In this document: positions 37,367-45,928 of the stretch, piece after piece
Layout of the letters: every line of letters starts with the position of its first letter
Position numbering within the stretch: the first letter of the stretch is position 1
NCBI GenBank assembly: GCA_049653005.1
Contig: JBASFL010000114.1
Coordinates: forward strand, 10,108-74,107
Origin: UBA2334 sp049653005
GTDB taxonomy: Bacteria > Pseudomonadota > Gammaproteobacteria > Burkholderiales > Burkholderiaceae_C
DNA: 64,000 bases
Reading direction: 5' to 3'
Made by a program: the position numbers and the translations under genes
Notes under the pieces: generated by a model
Database searches by the model: none
The model's input: the letters and a program-made list of their open reading frames with translations, nothing else
What the model was told of the DNA's origin: nothing

Positions 37367-38794
37367 TCAAGCGCCGTTGGCCTGGGCAGCCTTGGCACGG
37401 GCGTGGTGGGCCACCAGCTTCACCAGCAGGGCCGAGGCCACACGGGCGGCGGGGCCGTCGGCGCGGCTGGTCAGCGCGATGGGAATGCGCGCGCCCAACA
37501 CAATGCCGGAGCCAGAGGCACCGGCCAGGTACTCCAGCTGCTTGGCCAGCATGTTGCCGCTTTCCAGGTCGGGCACGGCCAGGATGTCGGCATCGCCCGC
37601 CACAGGCGAGCGGATGCACTTCACGTGCGCGGCGTGGGCCGAAATGGCGTTGTCAAAGGCCAGCGGGCCGTCCAGCACGCCACCTTTGATCTGGCCCCGG
37701 TCGGCCATCTTGCACAGGGCCGCAGCGTCGAGCGTGGACGGAATGGCCGGGTTCACCGTTTCCACCGCCGACAACAGCGCCACCTTCGGGCTGGCCACGC
37801 CCATCACGTGGGCGAAGTCGATGGCGTTTTGCACGATGTCCACCTTCTCTTGCAGCGTGGGGTGGATGTTGAGCGCCGCGTCGGTGATGAGGATGGGCTT
37901 GCTGTACGCAGGCACATCGAAGCGGAACACGTGCGACATGCGCCGCCCGGTGCGCAGCGCGCGCTGGCCCAGCACGGCGTGCACCATTTCGTCGGTGTGC
38001 AGGCTGCCTTTCATCAAGGCCTCCACGTCGCCTTGCGCGGCCAATGCGGCGGCGGCTTCGGCCGAGGCGTGGCTGTGTTCGGTGTCCACCAGCTGCATGC
38101 CGCTGATGTCCATGCCCGCGTCGGCCGCCAGCTGGCGGATGCGGGCGCTGGGGCCCACCAGCACGGGCACGATCAGGCCCAGGCCAGCGGCGTCCACCGC
38201 GCCTTGCAGCGATTCGGTGTCGCAGGGGTGCACCACGGCGCACCGCACCGCCTCCAGGTGGGCGCCACGGGCCAGCAGCTCTTTCAGCCGGGCTTCGGGA
38301 TCGTACAGCTGGATGCGGGGTGCGTTCACACGCGGCAGCTTCAGTTTGTGGGCGGGGGCCACCACACGGGCCAGGCCGTGCAACACACGTTCGCCGCGCT
38401 GGTTGCTGACCTCGCAGTCCAGCTCCACCTGCTGGTTGGTGGGGTTTTTGGCGCGCACGGTGGCTTTGACCACCAGCGTGTCGCCCACGTGCACGGGGCG
38501 CTGGAAGTGCAGTTCCTGGTCCACGTAAATGGTGCCGGGGCCGGGAAATTCGGTGCCCAGCAGGCCGGAAATGAGCGCACCGCTCCACATGCCGTGGGCG
38601 ATCACGCCGTGGAACAGCGTGTCGGCGGCATAAGCGGAGTCGAGGTGGGCGGGGTTGGTGTCACCCGACACGGCGGCAAAGGCCTGAATGTCTTCGAGCG
38701 TGAGCGTGCGCACCAGGCTGGCGCTCTGGCCCACGGTGAGTTCGTCAAACGGGGTGTTTTCAACCAAGGTGGGGTCGAGGGTGGGGGTGTTCAT
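37367..38794 (-). CDS. MaoC-like hydratase / phosphate acetyltransferase fusion
   Basis: The 475-residue protein joins two domains. Residues about 15-140 are a MaoC/hot-dog hydratase-like domain ('AVSGDTNPAHLDSAYA' and 'FHGVIAHGMWSGALISG' hold the hydratase Asp and His). Residues about 165-465 are a phosphate acetyl/butyryltransferase domain ('PILITDAALNIHPTLQEKV' and 'GDADILAVPDLESGNML'). It should convert acetyl-CoA (or a longer acyl-CoA) and phosphate to acyl phosphate, which AckA uses next. Whether the hydratase acts on crotonyl-CoA-type substrates is inferred from the family only. Confidence 0.9.
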   Translation of the reverse strand: MNTPTLDPTLVENTPFDELTVGQSASLVRTLTLEDIQAFAAVSGDTNPAHLDSAYAADTLFHGVIAHGMWSGALISGLLGTEFPGPGTIYVDQELHFQRPVHVGDTLVVKATVRAKNPTNQQVELDCEVSNQRGERVLHGLARVVAPAHKLKLPRVNAPRIQLYDPEARLKELLARGAHLEAVRCAVVHPCDTESLQGAVDAAGLGLIVPVLVGPSARIRQLAADAGMDISGMQLVDTEHSHASAEAAAALAAQGDVEALMKGSLHTDEMVHAVLGQRALRTGRRMSHVFRFDVPAYSKPILITDAALNIHPTLQEKVDIVQNAIDFAHVMGVASPKVALLSAVETVNPAIPSTLDAAALCKMADRGQIKGGVLDGPLAFDNAISAHAAHVKCIRSPVAGDADILAVPDLESGNMLAKQLEYLAGASGSGIVLGARIPIALTSRADGPAARVASALLVKLVAHHARAKAAQANGA

Positions 38795-38896
38795 GGGGCA
38801 ACTGGGTAAAGGGCTGGCATCTCACCACGGGGGCATGACCGTGGTGTGTCGGGGTGGGGTGCCGCGTCAGGCCTGGGGCGGACGGGCGGTGCGGGG

Positions 38897-39343
38897 TCAG
38901 CCGTTGCCGAACAGCTTTTTCAGGTCAATGCCGTCGAGGCCCACGGCAAAACCGTCGCGGGACAAGCGGTCTGACGCTTCGGTGAAGATTTCGCGGGTCA
39001 CGCTGGCCCCCAGCTCCTGGGCGTATTGCACTTCCAGTTCGTAGCGCAGCACGATCAGGCCGCGCAGCTCTTCCCACTGGCGGGAGGCCCGGCGGTCGGA
39101 CGAGACGGCACGGGGGCCCGTGCGGCGGTCGCTTTGGCTGCGCCGCTCGATCGACACGTGTGGGTTCTGGTAGGTGATGACGCGCTGGATGTCGGGCTCT
39201 TTGTGCAACGACAGGCCCAGCCCCATGGCCAGGCGGGCGATGCGGGCGTTGAGATCCCCCAGCGAGCCCACCCGCCGCTCCAGCAATTTCATGTGGGGGT
39301 TGTCGGCGTTGTGGTCGGGGGTGTGGGCAGGGCTTGAGGACAT
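38897..39343 (-). CDS. Conserved-looking protein of unknown function
   Basis: The 148-residue frame has codon use like its neighbours and an ATG at 39343 after GAGG-like bases. I do not recognise a family. The N-terminal 20 residues are polar and His-rich. Around residues 65-90 there is an Arg/Ser-rich stretch ('IERRSQSDRRTGPRAVSSDR'). The last 50 residues look helical and end in 'GLDGIDLKKLFGNG'. There is no signal peptide or membrane segment. It lies between the MaoC-Pta gene and psd on the same strand. A nearby perfect 8-base inverted repeat (38823-38846, CACCACGG/CCGTGGTG) is in the gap to the next gene. Confidence 0.65.
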   Translation of the reverse strand: MSSSPAHTPDHNADNPHMKLLERRVGSLGDLNARIARLAMGLGLSLHKEPDIQRVITYQNPHVSIERRSQSDRRTGPRAVSSDRRASRQWEELRGLIVLRYELEVQYAQELGASVTREIFTEASDRLSRDGFAVGLDGIDLKKLFGNG

Positions 39344-39488
39344 GGGCAATGGGGCAAAACGACTCAAAGGTCTAGATTAGCCCAAACCCGGGGGCGTTGC
39401 CAATGCACGCAAGCGGCCAAGCGCGTGCAGCGTGACCGTCGGTTGATCCGCATCAAACCCAGCCCACGGCGGAGGGCCCGTGGGCATC

Positions 39489-40376
39489 TCAGGCCAGCAA
39501 GGCCACCGGGGTGGGGATGGTGGCAGGTGCCAGGGGGCGTTCGGCCATGGTCTCACCCAGGCGCACCGCACCGCCAGGGGCCCAAGCGTTGTTGAAATCG
39601 ACCGTGTTTTGTGGCCACAGCAACACCACGGTCGAGCCCAGCAGAAAACGGCCCATTTCGTCGCCCTGGCGCAGCACCACCTCGCCCGGCGCGTAGTCCC
39701 AGGTGCGCACACTGGCGCTGCGCGGCGGGTTCACCACCCCGTGCCAGGGCGTGGCCATGCTGCCCACGATGGTGGCGCCCACCAGCACCAGGGCCATGGG
39801 GCCGTGGGGCGTGTCGAAGTGGCACACCACCCGTTCGTTGCAGGCAAACAGCCCCGGCACGCCCCGCGCCGTGGCGGGGTTGACGGAAAACAGCTCGCCC
39901 GGCACGTACACCATGCGCCGCAGCGTGCCGTCGCACGGCATGTGGATGCGGTGGTAGTCGCGCGGGCTGAGGTAGATGGTGGCGAAATGGCCGTCCGCGT
40001 AGCGGGCCGCTTCGTCGGCGCTTCCGGCCAGCAAGGCCTGAGTGGAATACCGGTGGCCCTTGGCCTGGAAAATCTGGTCGCCTGAAATGGGCCCCAGTTG
40101 GCTGATGGCACCGTCCACCGGGCACACCCACGGTGCACCGGCCAATGGCCGGGCCCCGGGTTTGAGCGGGCGGGTGAAAAACGCGTTGAAGCTGGCGTAG
40201 CTGGCCGGGTCGGGGTTGGCGGCCTCGGCCATGTTGACGTTGTAGCGCGCCACAAACTTGCGGATGACCCAGGTGGTCAACCCGCCGGCCTCGGAACGGG
40301 CAAACGCACCGGCGAGTTGGGTGAGGGCCTGTTTGGGCAGCAGGTACTGGGGGGCCACGGCCCAAAAGTCGGACAA
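39489..40376 (-). CDS. psd: Phosphatidylserine decarboxylase proenzyme
   Basis: Psd makes phosphatidylethanolamine at the inner membrane. The 295-residue proenzyme has the self-cleavage LGST motif near residue 255 ('RFLLGSTVVLLW') that yields the pyruvoyl group, and catalytic settings such as 'YLSPRDYHRIHMP'. I place the start at TTG 40376 because AAGGAG lies six bases upstream and the N-terminus 'SDFWAVAPQYLLPKQALTQL' then matches the family. A longer frame to 40409 has no ribosome site. About 145 bases after the stop hold no gene. Confidence 0.93.
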   Translation of the reverse strand: MSDFWAVAPQYLLPKQALTQLAGAFARSEAGGLTTWVIRKFVARYNVNMAEAANPDPASYASFNAFFTRPLKPGARPLAGAPWVCPVDGAISQLGPISGDQIFQAKGHRYSTQALLAGSADEAARYADGHFATIYLSPRDYHRIHMPCDGTLRRMVYVPGELFSVNPATARGVPGLFACNERVVCHFDTPHGPMALVLVGATIVGSMATPWHGVVNPPRSASVRTWDYAPGEVVLRQGDEMGRFLLGSTVVLLWPQNTVDFNNAWAPGGAVRLGETMAERPLAPATIPTPVALLA

Positions 40377-40438
40377 ATCGCTCTCCTTGGTGCAGCCACA
40401 GCCCGGCAAGGGCGTGGCGCGGCGATTCTAGGGGTTGG

Positions 40439-41725
40439 TCACTTGGGGGCTTTGGCTTTGAGCTTGGTGATGCCCATGAAGTCCATGATGATTTTTTCGT
40501 AAATGGGCTCTGAGGTGCCCTTTTCCATCTTGCGCATGAAGTACTTTTCAAACGCCACCTTGGCCAGGTGCACCCACTTGCCCTCGGCAAACCAGCTGAC
40601 GTTGCGCGGTGGAATTTGGGGCAGAGCCACAAACGCGGCACCGGTGTCGCCAAAGTCGGCCAGGCACACGGTGTTCCAAGTGGCGTGATGGCTGGGCTCT
40701 TTGCCGTCCAGCAGTTCGCGGATGTTGTGCGCCGTGGCCGTCACCATCGACTCGATCATGTAGCCCGTTTTGGGGGTGCCACACGGAATGGGGGTGGCCT
40801 CCACCGGGGGAATGGCCACACACACGCCCACGCTGAAGATGTTTTTGAACGTGGGGTTGCGCTGGTGTTCGTCAATGGTGATGAAGCCACGTGGGTTGGT
40901 CAGCCCCTCGATGCCGAACACCGCATCCACCCCCTTGAAGGCGGGCAACATCATGCTGTGCTGAAACGGCAGCACGTGTTCCTTGATGGGTTGGCCCTGG
41001 TCGTTGTGCTCGGTCACAAACATCTGGCCCGCCTCCACTTTGGTGGTTTTGGCGTTGCAAATCCACTTGATGTGGCGCTGGCGCATGGCCGACTCAAGCA
41101 TGCCTTTGGAGTCGCCCACACCGCCCAGCCCAAGGTGGCCGATGTACGGCTCGGACGTGACAAAGGTCATGGGCACCTGGTCGCGGATTTTGCGTTTGCG
41201 CAGGTCGGTGTCCATGATCATGGCGAACTCGTAGGCCGGGCCGAAGCACGACGCGCCCTGCACCGCCCCCACCACGATGGGGCCTGGGGCTTTGACGAAG
41301 TCGTCCCACGCCAGCTTGGCGGTTTCGGCGTGGCCCACGTGGCACACCGACTGGGTGTGGCCGCCGTGCGGGCCCAGGCCCTCGATTTCGTCAAACGCCA
41401 GCTTGGGGCCGGTGGCAATCACCAGGTAGTCGTAGTCCACCCGGCTGCCGTCTTCCATTTCGATGTGTTGGGTGTCGGGGTGCACCCGCTTGGCGCGCTG
41501 GATGAGGGACTCGATGCCTTTTTTGCCCAGCGCCGTGGGAATGTCCACTTCGATGTCTTTGCGTTTGCGCCAGTCCACCGCCACCCAGGGGTTTGAAGGC
41601 ACAAAATGGAACTTGGCCGTGTCGCTGATGACCGTGACCCTGTCGCCTGGCCGGGCCAAGGCCTTCATTTCATACGCCATGGGCATGCCGCCGATGCCCG
41701 CGCCCAAAATCACAATGTGTGCCAT
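40439..41725 (-). CDS. sqr: Sulfide:quinone oxidoreductase-like flavoprotein
   Basis: The 428-residue protein has the FAD motif 'HIVILGAGIGGMPMAYEMK' at the N-terminus and conserved cysteines in 'QGASCFGPAYEF' and 'VGVCVAIPPVEATPIPCGTP', the arrangement seen in sulfide:quinone oxidoreductases. It would oxidise sulfide and pass electrons to the quinone pool, feeding the bc1 complex encoded at 28.8-31.6 kb. Related flavoproteins of unknown substrate cannot be excluded. The start at 41725 is clear. It is divergent from the NodI-like ATPase gene. Confidence 0.82.
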   Translation of the reverse strand: MAHIVILGAGIGGMPMAYEMKALARPGDRVTVISDTAKFHFVPSNPWVAVDWRKRKDIEVDIPTALGKKGIESLIQRAKRVHPDTQHIEMEDGSRVDYDYLVIATGPKLAFDEIEGLGPHGGHTQSVCHVGHAETAKLAWDDFVKAPGPIVVGAVQGASCFGPAYEFAMIMDTDLRKRKIRDQVPMTFVTSEPYIGHLGLGGVGDSKGMLESAMRQRHIKWICNAKTTKVEAGQMFVTEHNDQGQPIKEHVLPFQHSMMLPAFKGVDAVFGIEGLTNPRGFITIDEHQRNPTFKNIFSVGVCVAIPPVEATPIPCGTPKTGYMIESMVTATAHNIRELLDGKEPSHHATWNTVCLADFGDTGAAFVALPQIPPRNVSWFAEGKWVHLAKVAFEKYFMRKMEKGTSEPIYEKIIMDFMGITKLKAKAPK

Positions 41726-41857
41726 GTGTCTGTTGTCTCCGTTGTGTCGCCGAACCGTGTCAGCCTTGTGAAAGCCGCCCGCGATGTTCAGGGCCACACG
41801 GCCCGCAAGGCTTGACAATTCACAAGCCCCCGCCCCGGACTTACCCTGCCCCACACC

Positions 41858-42826
41858 ATGACCGCTGCCCCCCCGACACCCGCTTCCGTGTTCCGCGCCA
41901 CAGGCCTGCACAAACGCTACGGCGACACCACCGTGGTCAACGGCGTGTCGTTTGACATTGCGCCGGGCGAGTGCCTGGGTGTGATCGGCCCCAACGGGGC
42001 GGGCAAAACCACCACCATCCGCATGTGCCTGGGGCTGGCGGTGCCCACGCAGGGCTCGGTGGGCTTTTGTGACCCTGCCGCCCCGGCCCCCCGGTGGTGG
42101 GCCATGCCGCAAGACGCGCTGGCCATCAAAGCGCGGCTGGGCGTGGTGAGCCAGTTCGACACGCTGGACCCCGACTTTTCCTGCGCCGAAAACCTGCGCG
42201 TCTACGGCCGTTACTTCGGGCTGAAAGAAGCCGTGTTGACCGAGCGCATCCCGCATCTGCTCGAATTCGCCGCCCTGAGCCACAAAGCCGACGCCAAACC
42301 GGGCGAGCTGTCGGGCGGCATGAAGCGCCGGCTCTCGCTGGCCAGGGCATTGGTCAACGACCCTGCCCTGCTGCTGCTCGACGAACCCACCACCGGCCTG
42401 GACCCCCAGGCCCGCCACCTGATGTGGGAGCGCCTGCAACGCCTGCTGCAACAAGGCAAAAGCATTTTGCTGACCACCCACTTCATGGACGAAGCCGAGC
42501 GCCTGTGCAACCGCCTGCTGGTGCTGGACCACGGCCAGAAAATTGCCGAAGGCACGCCGCGCGACCTGATAGCCCAGCACCTGGAGCCCGACGTGGTGGA
42601 GGTGTATGGCCAGGGTGCGCTGGCCTTGCAGACAGACGCCGCGCTGACCCCGCACGCGGCACGCGTGGAAGTGAGCGGCGAAACCCTGTTTTTCTACACC
42701 GCCAACGCCACCCCGCTGCTGGCCGCGCTACAAGCCCACCCCGGCCTGCGCACCCTGCACCGCCCGGCCAACCTGGAAGATTTGTTCCTGAAGCTGACAG
42801 GGCGGCAGATTCGGGAAGACGGATGA
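41858..42826 (+). CDS. ABC transporter ATP-binding protein, NodI/DrrA-like
   Basis: The 322-residue ATPase has Walker A 'GPNGAGKTTTIRMCLGL' near 45, the signature 'LSGGMKRRLSLARALVNDPA' near 150 and Walker B 'LLLLDEPTTGLDPQ'. It also has the NodI-type C-terminal extension ending in 'ANLEDLFLKLTGRQIREDG'. It is expected to work with the NodJ-like permease at 44.2 kb in export. Unusually, the two genes are not adjacent, because purT on the other strand lies between them. An interspersed hairpin repeat follows its stop. Confidence 0.9.
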   Translation: MTAAPPTPASVFRATGLHKRYGDTTVVNGVSFDIAPGECLGVIGPNGAGKTTTIRMCLGLAVPTQGSVGFCDPAAPAPRWWAMPQDALAIKARLGVVSQFDTLDPDFSCAENLRVYGRYFGLKEAVLTERIPHLLEFAALSHKADAKPGELSGGMKRRLSLARALVNDPALLLLDEPTTGLDPQARHLMWERLQRLLQQGKSILLTTHFMDEAERLCNRLLVLDHGQKIAEGTPRDLIAQHLEPDVVEVYGQGALALQTDAALTPHAARVEVSGETLFFYTANATPLLAALQAHPGLRTLHRPANLEDLFLKLTGRQIREDG

Positions 42827-42840
42827 ATCAACAACCCAAA

Positions 42841-42950
42841 GCAGCTCCAGCGCTTGATGGTGTTGAAAAGTTCACTATTAATTTAATTAAATAGCAAACT
42901 GTTCATACCCAACAAGCGCCAGGGCAATTTTTTGCTCAAATTTTTCGGGG
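42841..42950. repeat. Interspersed repeat copy 7, full hairpin
   Basis: Two repeat units face each other. The left arm (CTCCAGCGCTTGATGG ... GTTCACTATT) and right arm (AATAGCAAACTGTT ... AAGCGCCAGGGC) flank an A/T-rich centre TTTAATTAAAT. The right flank supplies the purT stop codon (TGA at 42936-42938). Confidence 0.85.
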
Positions 42951-44177
42951 TTTCACCAGGCTGGCCGCCAGCTTGGCATTCACACGCGCCGCGTCGGTGT
43001 CTGCCGCCCGGGCCAGCGCCACGCCCATGCGGCGTTTGGTGAAGCTTTCGGGTTTGCCGAACAGGCGCAGGTCGGTGCCGGGCACGCGCAGGGCTTCGTC
43101 CACGCCGTCAAACACGATGCCTTCCGCTTCCATGCCACCGTAAATCACGGCGCTGGCGCCGGGGTTGCGCAGGCTGGTGTCCACCGGCAGCCCCAGGATG
43201 GCGCGGGCGTGCAGCTCAAACTCGCTTTGGTGCTGGGTGCACAGCGTCACCAGCCCGGTGTCGTGCGGGCGGGGGCTCACTTCGCTGAACCACACCTGCT
43301 CGCCTTTGACAAACAGCTCCACCCCAAACAGGCCCAGGCCGGCTGGCTTGCCGTCCAGGCCCATCCCCAGGTTGTCGGTGACGGTTTTGGCGATGTGACG
43401 CGACGCGGCCAGGGCCGAGGGGTGCATGGCCATGGGCTGCCAGCTTTCCACATAGTCGCCGCCCACCTGCACGTGGCCGATGGGGTCGCAGAAATGGGTC
43501 AGCACCCGGCCATCGGCCCCCAGGGCACGCACGGTGAGTTGGGTGATTTCGTAGTCGAAGTCAATGAAGCCTTCCACGATCACACGGCCGTGGCTCACGC
43601 GGCCACCGGCCATGGCGTACTCCCAGGCCTTGGCCACATCGGCTGGGCCGTCGATCTTGCTTTGGCCTTTGCCGCTGCTGCTCATCACCGGTTTCACCAC
43701 ACACGGGTAGCCAATGGCGGGTTTTCCACCGGTGCCATCAATGGCAGCCTGCAGCTCGGCCAGCGAGTCGCAAAACACGTAGGGGCTGGTGGGCAGCTTG
43801 AGCGTTTCAGCGGCCAGGCGGCGGATGCCTTCGCGGTCCATCGTCAGGCGGGCGGCACGGGCGGTGGGCACCACGCGCGCCACGCCAGCGGCCTCCAGCT
43901 CTTCGAGCATGGGCGTGGCAATGGCCTCGATCTCGGGCACCACCAGGTGCGGGCGCTCGGCTTCAATCAGGCTTTTCAGCTGCGCCGGGTCGCTCATGGT
44001 GATGGTGCGGCTGTGGTGCGCCACCTGCTGGCCGGGGGCGTTGTCGTAGCGGTCCACCGCGATGGTCTCCACGCCCAGGCGCTGCAAGGCCAGCAGCACC
44101 TCTTTGCCCAGCTCGCCAGAGCCGAGCAGCATCACTTTGGTGGCGTGGGGGGACAGGGGTGTGCCGAGGGTGGTCAT
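42936..44177 (-). CDS. purT: Formate-dependent phosphoribosylglycinamide formyltransferase
   Basis: PurT makes formyl-GAR from GAR, formate and ATP in purine synthesis. The 413-residue ATP-grasp enzyme has 'KVMLLGSGELGKEVLLALQR' at the N-terminus, 'MDREGIRRLAAE', the ATP-grasp loop 'VVKPVMSSSGKGQS' and the metal-binding 'WFSEVSPRPHDTGLVTL'. The ATG at 44177 gives the normal N-terminus. It lies between the NodI- and NodJ-like genes on the opposite strand. Its last codon region and stop fall in an interspersed repeat. Confidence 0.95.
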   Translation of the reverse strand: MTTLGTPLSPHATKVMLLGSGELGKEVLLALQRLGVETIAVDRYDNAPGQQVAHHSRTITMSDPAQLKSLIEAERPHLVVPEIEAIATPMLEELEAAGVARVVPTARAARLTMDREGIRRLAAETLKLPTSPYVFCDSLAELQAAIDGTGGKPAIGYPCVVKPVMSSSGKGQSKIDGPADVAKAWEYAMAGGRVSHGRVIVEGFIDFDYEITQLTVRALGADGRVLTHFCDPIGHVQVGGDYVESWQPMAMHPSALAASRHIAKTVTDNLGMGLDGKPAGLGLFGVELFVKGEQVWFSEVSPRPHDTGLVTLCTQHQSEFELHARAILGLPVDTSLRNPGASAVIYGGMEAEGIVFDGVDEALRVPGTDLRLFGKPESFTKRRMGVALARAADTDAARVNAKLAASLVKPRKI

Positions 44178-44247
44178 GGGCGCGGGCTTTCGTGGGGGTT
44201 GGGAGGGGGCACCACTGTAAATCAGGCCAGATGGCGACAATGCGGGC

Positions 44248-45093
44248 ATGCACACCACGCCCGCCCCGACCGAACAGCCCACGGCACCGTCCGTGTGGCG
44301 CGCCCCGCAACTGTCCATGCGCTGGTGGCCGGTGTGGCAGCGCAACCTGCTGGTGTGGAAAAAGCTGGCCATCCCCAGCCTGGTGGGCAACATCGCCGAG
44401 CCGTTGATGTGGCTGGTGGCCTTTGGCTACGGTTTGGGCGCGCTGGTGGGCCAGGTGGACATGGGGGGCGCAGGCCTGGTGGCAGACAAGGTGCCCTACA
44501 TCCTGTTCCTGGCCAGCGGCAGCGTGTGCATGAGCGCCATGAACGCGGCCAGCTTCGAAGCGCTGTATTCGGCCTTTTCGCGCATGCACGTGCAAAAAAC
44601 CTGGGACGGCATCCTCAACGCCCCCGTGCGGCTGGACGACGTGGTGCTGGCCGAAATGCTGTGGGCCGCCTACAAGGCGCTGTTCACGGTCACGGCCATT
44701 TTGGGCGTGATGCTGGCCCTGGGCATCAGCCACAGCCCCAAACTGCTGGTGGCGTGGCCCGTGCTGGCGCTGGTGGGCATCACCTTCAGCTGCATTGCGC
44801 TGGTGTTCAACGCGCTGGCCAAGGGCTATGACTTTTTCACGTATTACTTCACGCTGGGCCTCACGCCCATGATGTTTTTGAGCGGGGTGTTTTTCCCGCG
44901 CGACCAGTTGCCCGCCGCCGTGCGCTGGCTGTCAGAGCTGCTGCCCCTGACCCACGCCGTGGCCCTGGTGCGCCCCCTGTTCATGGACCGCTGGCCCACC
45001 GACCCCCTGCTGCACCTGGGCGTGCTGGTGGTGTACGCGGTGGCGGCGTTCTGGGTGGCGCTGGCGCTCACACGCAAGCGGTTTTCGGGGTGA
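44248..45093 (+). CDS. ABC transporter permease, NodJ/ABC-2 type
   Basis: The 281-residue ABC-2 permease has six hydrophobic segments and family landmarks 'GNIAEPLMWLVAFGYGLGAL', 'LFLASGSVCMSAMNAASFE' and 'FLSGVFFPRDQLPAAVRWL'. It should form the export channel used by the NodI-like ATPase at 41.9 kb. The substrate is unknown; similar pairs are found widely outside rhizobia. The start lies about 70 bases from the divergent purT start. Its 3' end abuts a truncated parE gene. Confidence 0.9.
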   Translation: MHTTPAPTEQPTAPSVWRAPQLSMRWWPVWQRNLLVWKKLAIPSLVGNIAEPLMWLVAFGYGLGALVGQVDMGGAGLVADKVPYILFLASGSVCMSAMNAASFEALYSAFSRMHVQKTWDGILNAPVRLDDVVLAEMLWAAYKALFTVTAILGVMLALGISHSPKLLVAWPVLALVGITFSCIALVFNALAKGYDFFTYYFTLGLTPMMFLSGVFFPRDQLPAAVRWLSELLPLTHAVALVRPLFMDRWPTDPLLHLGVLVVYAVAAFWVALALTRKRFSG

Positions 45094-45204
45094 AGGGCAA
45101 AACACAAGCACCCCATCTGCCGCGTCCAAGTTGTGCTCGGCAATGTAGGCCCATGCTTCCAGCAAGTCGGTGCGGGCGCTTTGCGTCAGGCGTACAGCGC
45201 TCAT
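45094..45204 (-). pseudogene. Truncated ParE-type toxin gene
   Basis: From the ATG at 45204 the frame reads 'MSAVRLTQSARTDLLEAWAY' then 'IAEHNLDAAD', the start of a ParE toxin. It then turns, near 45094-45117, into sequence that is simply the antisense of the NodJ-like gene end. About two thirds of the toxin is missing, including the C-terminal strands and Arg residues. The ATGA overlap with parD is kept, showing it was once a parDE operon. The product is not expected to be toxic. Confidence 0.78.
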
Positions 45205-45470
45205 GCCGCGTTGTGGCTTTTGCGGGCCCGCCCCTCGGCTTTGAGGGCCGCCATGTCCATCGGAGCGACACGCCCTGATTGCCGGTCAAGCAAGCCCTGC
45301 TCCAAGTCGGTTTTTAACGCCACCAGGGTGGACACACGCACCGATTGATAAGACTCGAACAGGCGAAGTGCTTCCCTCACCACTTCGCTGGCCGACCCGT
45401 ACAGCCCAGAGGCCACATGCTCGCGCACCCGGGCTTCCATCTCGGCGGGCAAGGAAATGTTGATGGTCAT
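45201..45470 (-). CDS. parD: ParD-type antitoxin (orphan)
   Basis: The 89-residue protein begins 'MTINISLPAEMEARVREHVA', a ribbon-helix-helix DNA-binding domain of the ParD/CopG type. 'SASEVVREALRLFES' follows, then a C-terminal toxin-binding part. The ATG at 45470 is chosen over 45491 for homology. It is intact, but its toxin is truncated. It may persist as an autoregulator or as protection against related toxins. Confidence 0.85.
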   Translation of the reverse strand: MTINISLPAEMEARVREHVASGLYGSASEVVREALRLFESYQSVRVSTLVALKTDLEQGLLDRQSGRVAPMDMAALKAEGRARKSHNAA

Positions 45471-45562
45471 GGAAAACTCCTGTGATGGCAAAGATTGCCA
45501 CTCATGATACCCATCACACGCGATGCACGAGACAACTTGGGCTGCTGGGGTTGGATGTCTGA

Positions 45563-45742
45563 GAGTTCAAAAAGCAGAGCTGTCAGCGCAATACCAAAAA
45601 GCGCCGTAGGCCAAAAAGCTTTGAGGATGGTGTGACGACCACGAGCGGAGTCGTCTACTACGACACAGCCGACCGGACCTTGCTCGCATTGGCTTTGAAC
45701 AGCAGCAAAACCGACGGCCTGCTGTTCTTGGGTAGCAAGTAA
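45563..45742 (+). pseudogene. 3' remnant of an unidentified gene in the 45.47-45.93 kb gap
   Basis: The 459 bases between parD and stbD contain no full gene. One frame ends 'DGVTTTSGVVYYDTADRTLL' then 'ALALNSSKTDGLLFLGSK' and TAA at 45740, followed 45 bases on by a strong terminator. This looks like the real C-terminus of a lost gene. Upstream of it the frame is repeat copy 8, not protein-like. I do not recognise the family. The rest of the gap holds the terminator and the stbDE promoter region. Confidence 0.45.
45565..45622 (-). repeat. Interspersed repeat copy 8
   Basis: Minus strand reads GGCCTACGGCGCTTTTTGG, TATTGCGCTGA, CAGCTCTGC. It is nearly the same as copy 9 (46455-46512) and in the same orientation, so the two form direct repeats around the stbDE pair. 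Confidence 0.7.
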
Positions 45743-45785
45743 CAAGCAAGGCGCATTTCCAATACACCGGCTAAACCCCAACCTC

Positions 45786-45820
45786 TGGCCACCCGCTTCA
45801 TGCCGGTGGCCATTTTTATT
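45786..45820 (+). terminator. Intrinsic terminator after the gene remnant
   Basis: Stem TGGCCACC/GGTGGCCA with an 11-base loop, then TTTTTATT. Strong rightward terminator with no intact gene before it. Confidence 0.82.
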
Positions 45821-45928
45821 GGTGCATGGCCATGACACATGGCATCAGCTTGCAAGAAGCACCTTAAAACGTACACTTATACGCACTATTTTTGATGCCT
45901 TATGCCAACCCTTTGCACTGGAGCTGCA

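Noticed and set aside
44932..45204. The whole 90-residue frame starting at the parE ATG as a real toxin
   Set aside because: After about 30 residues it is only the antisense of the NodJ-like gene and no longer resembles ParE.
45467..45838. A 123-residue minus-strand frame in the gap before stbD
   Set aside because: It runs antisense through a repeat copy, a gene tail and a terminator, and has no ribosome site or family match.
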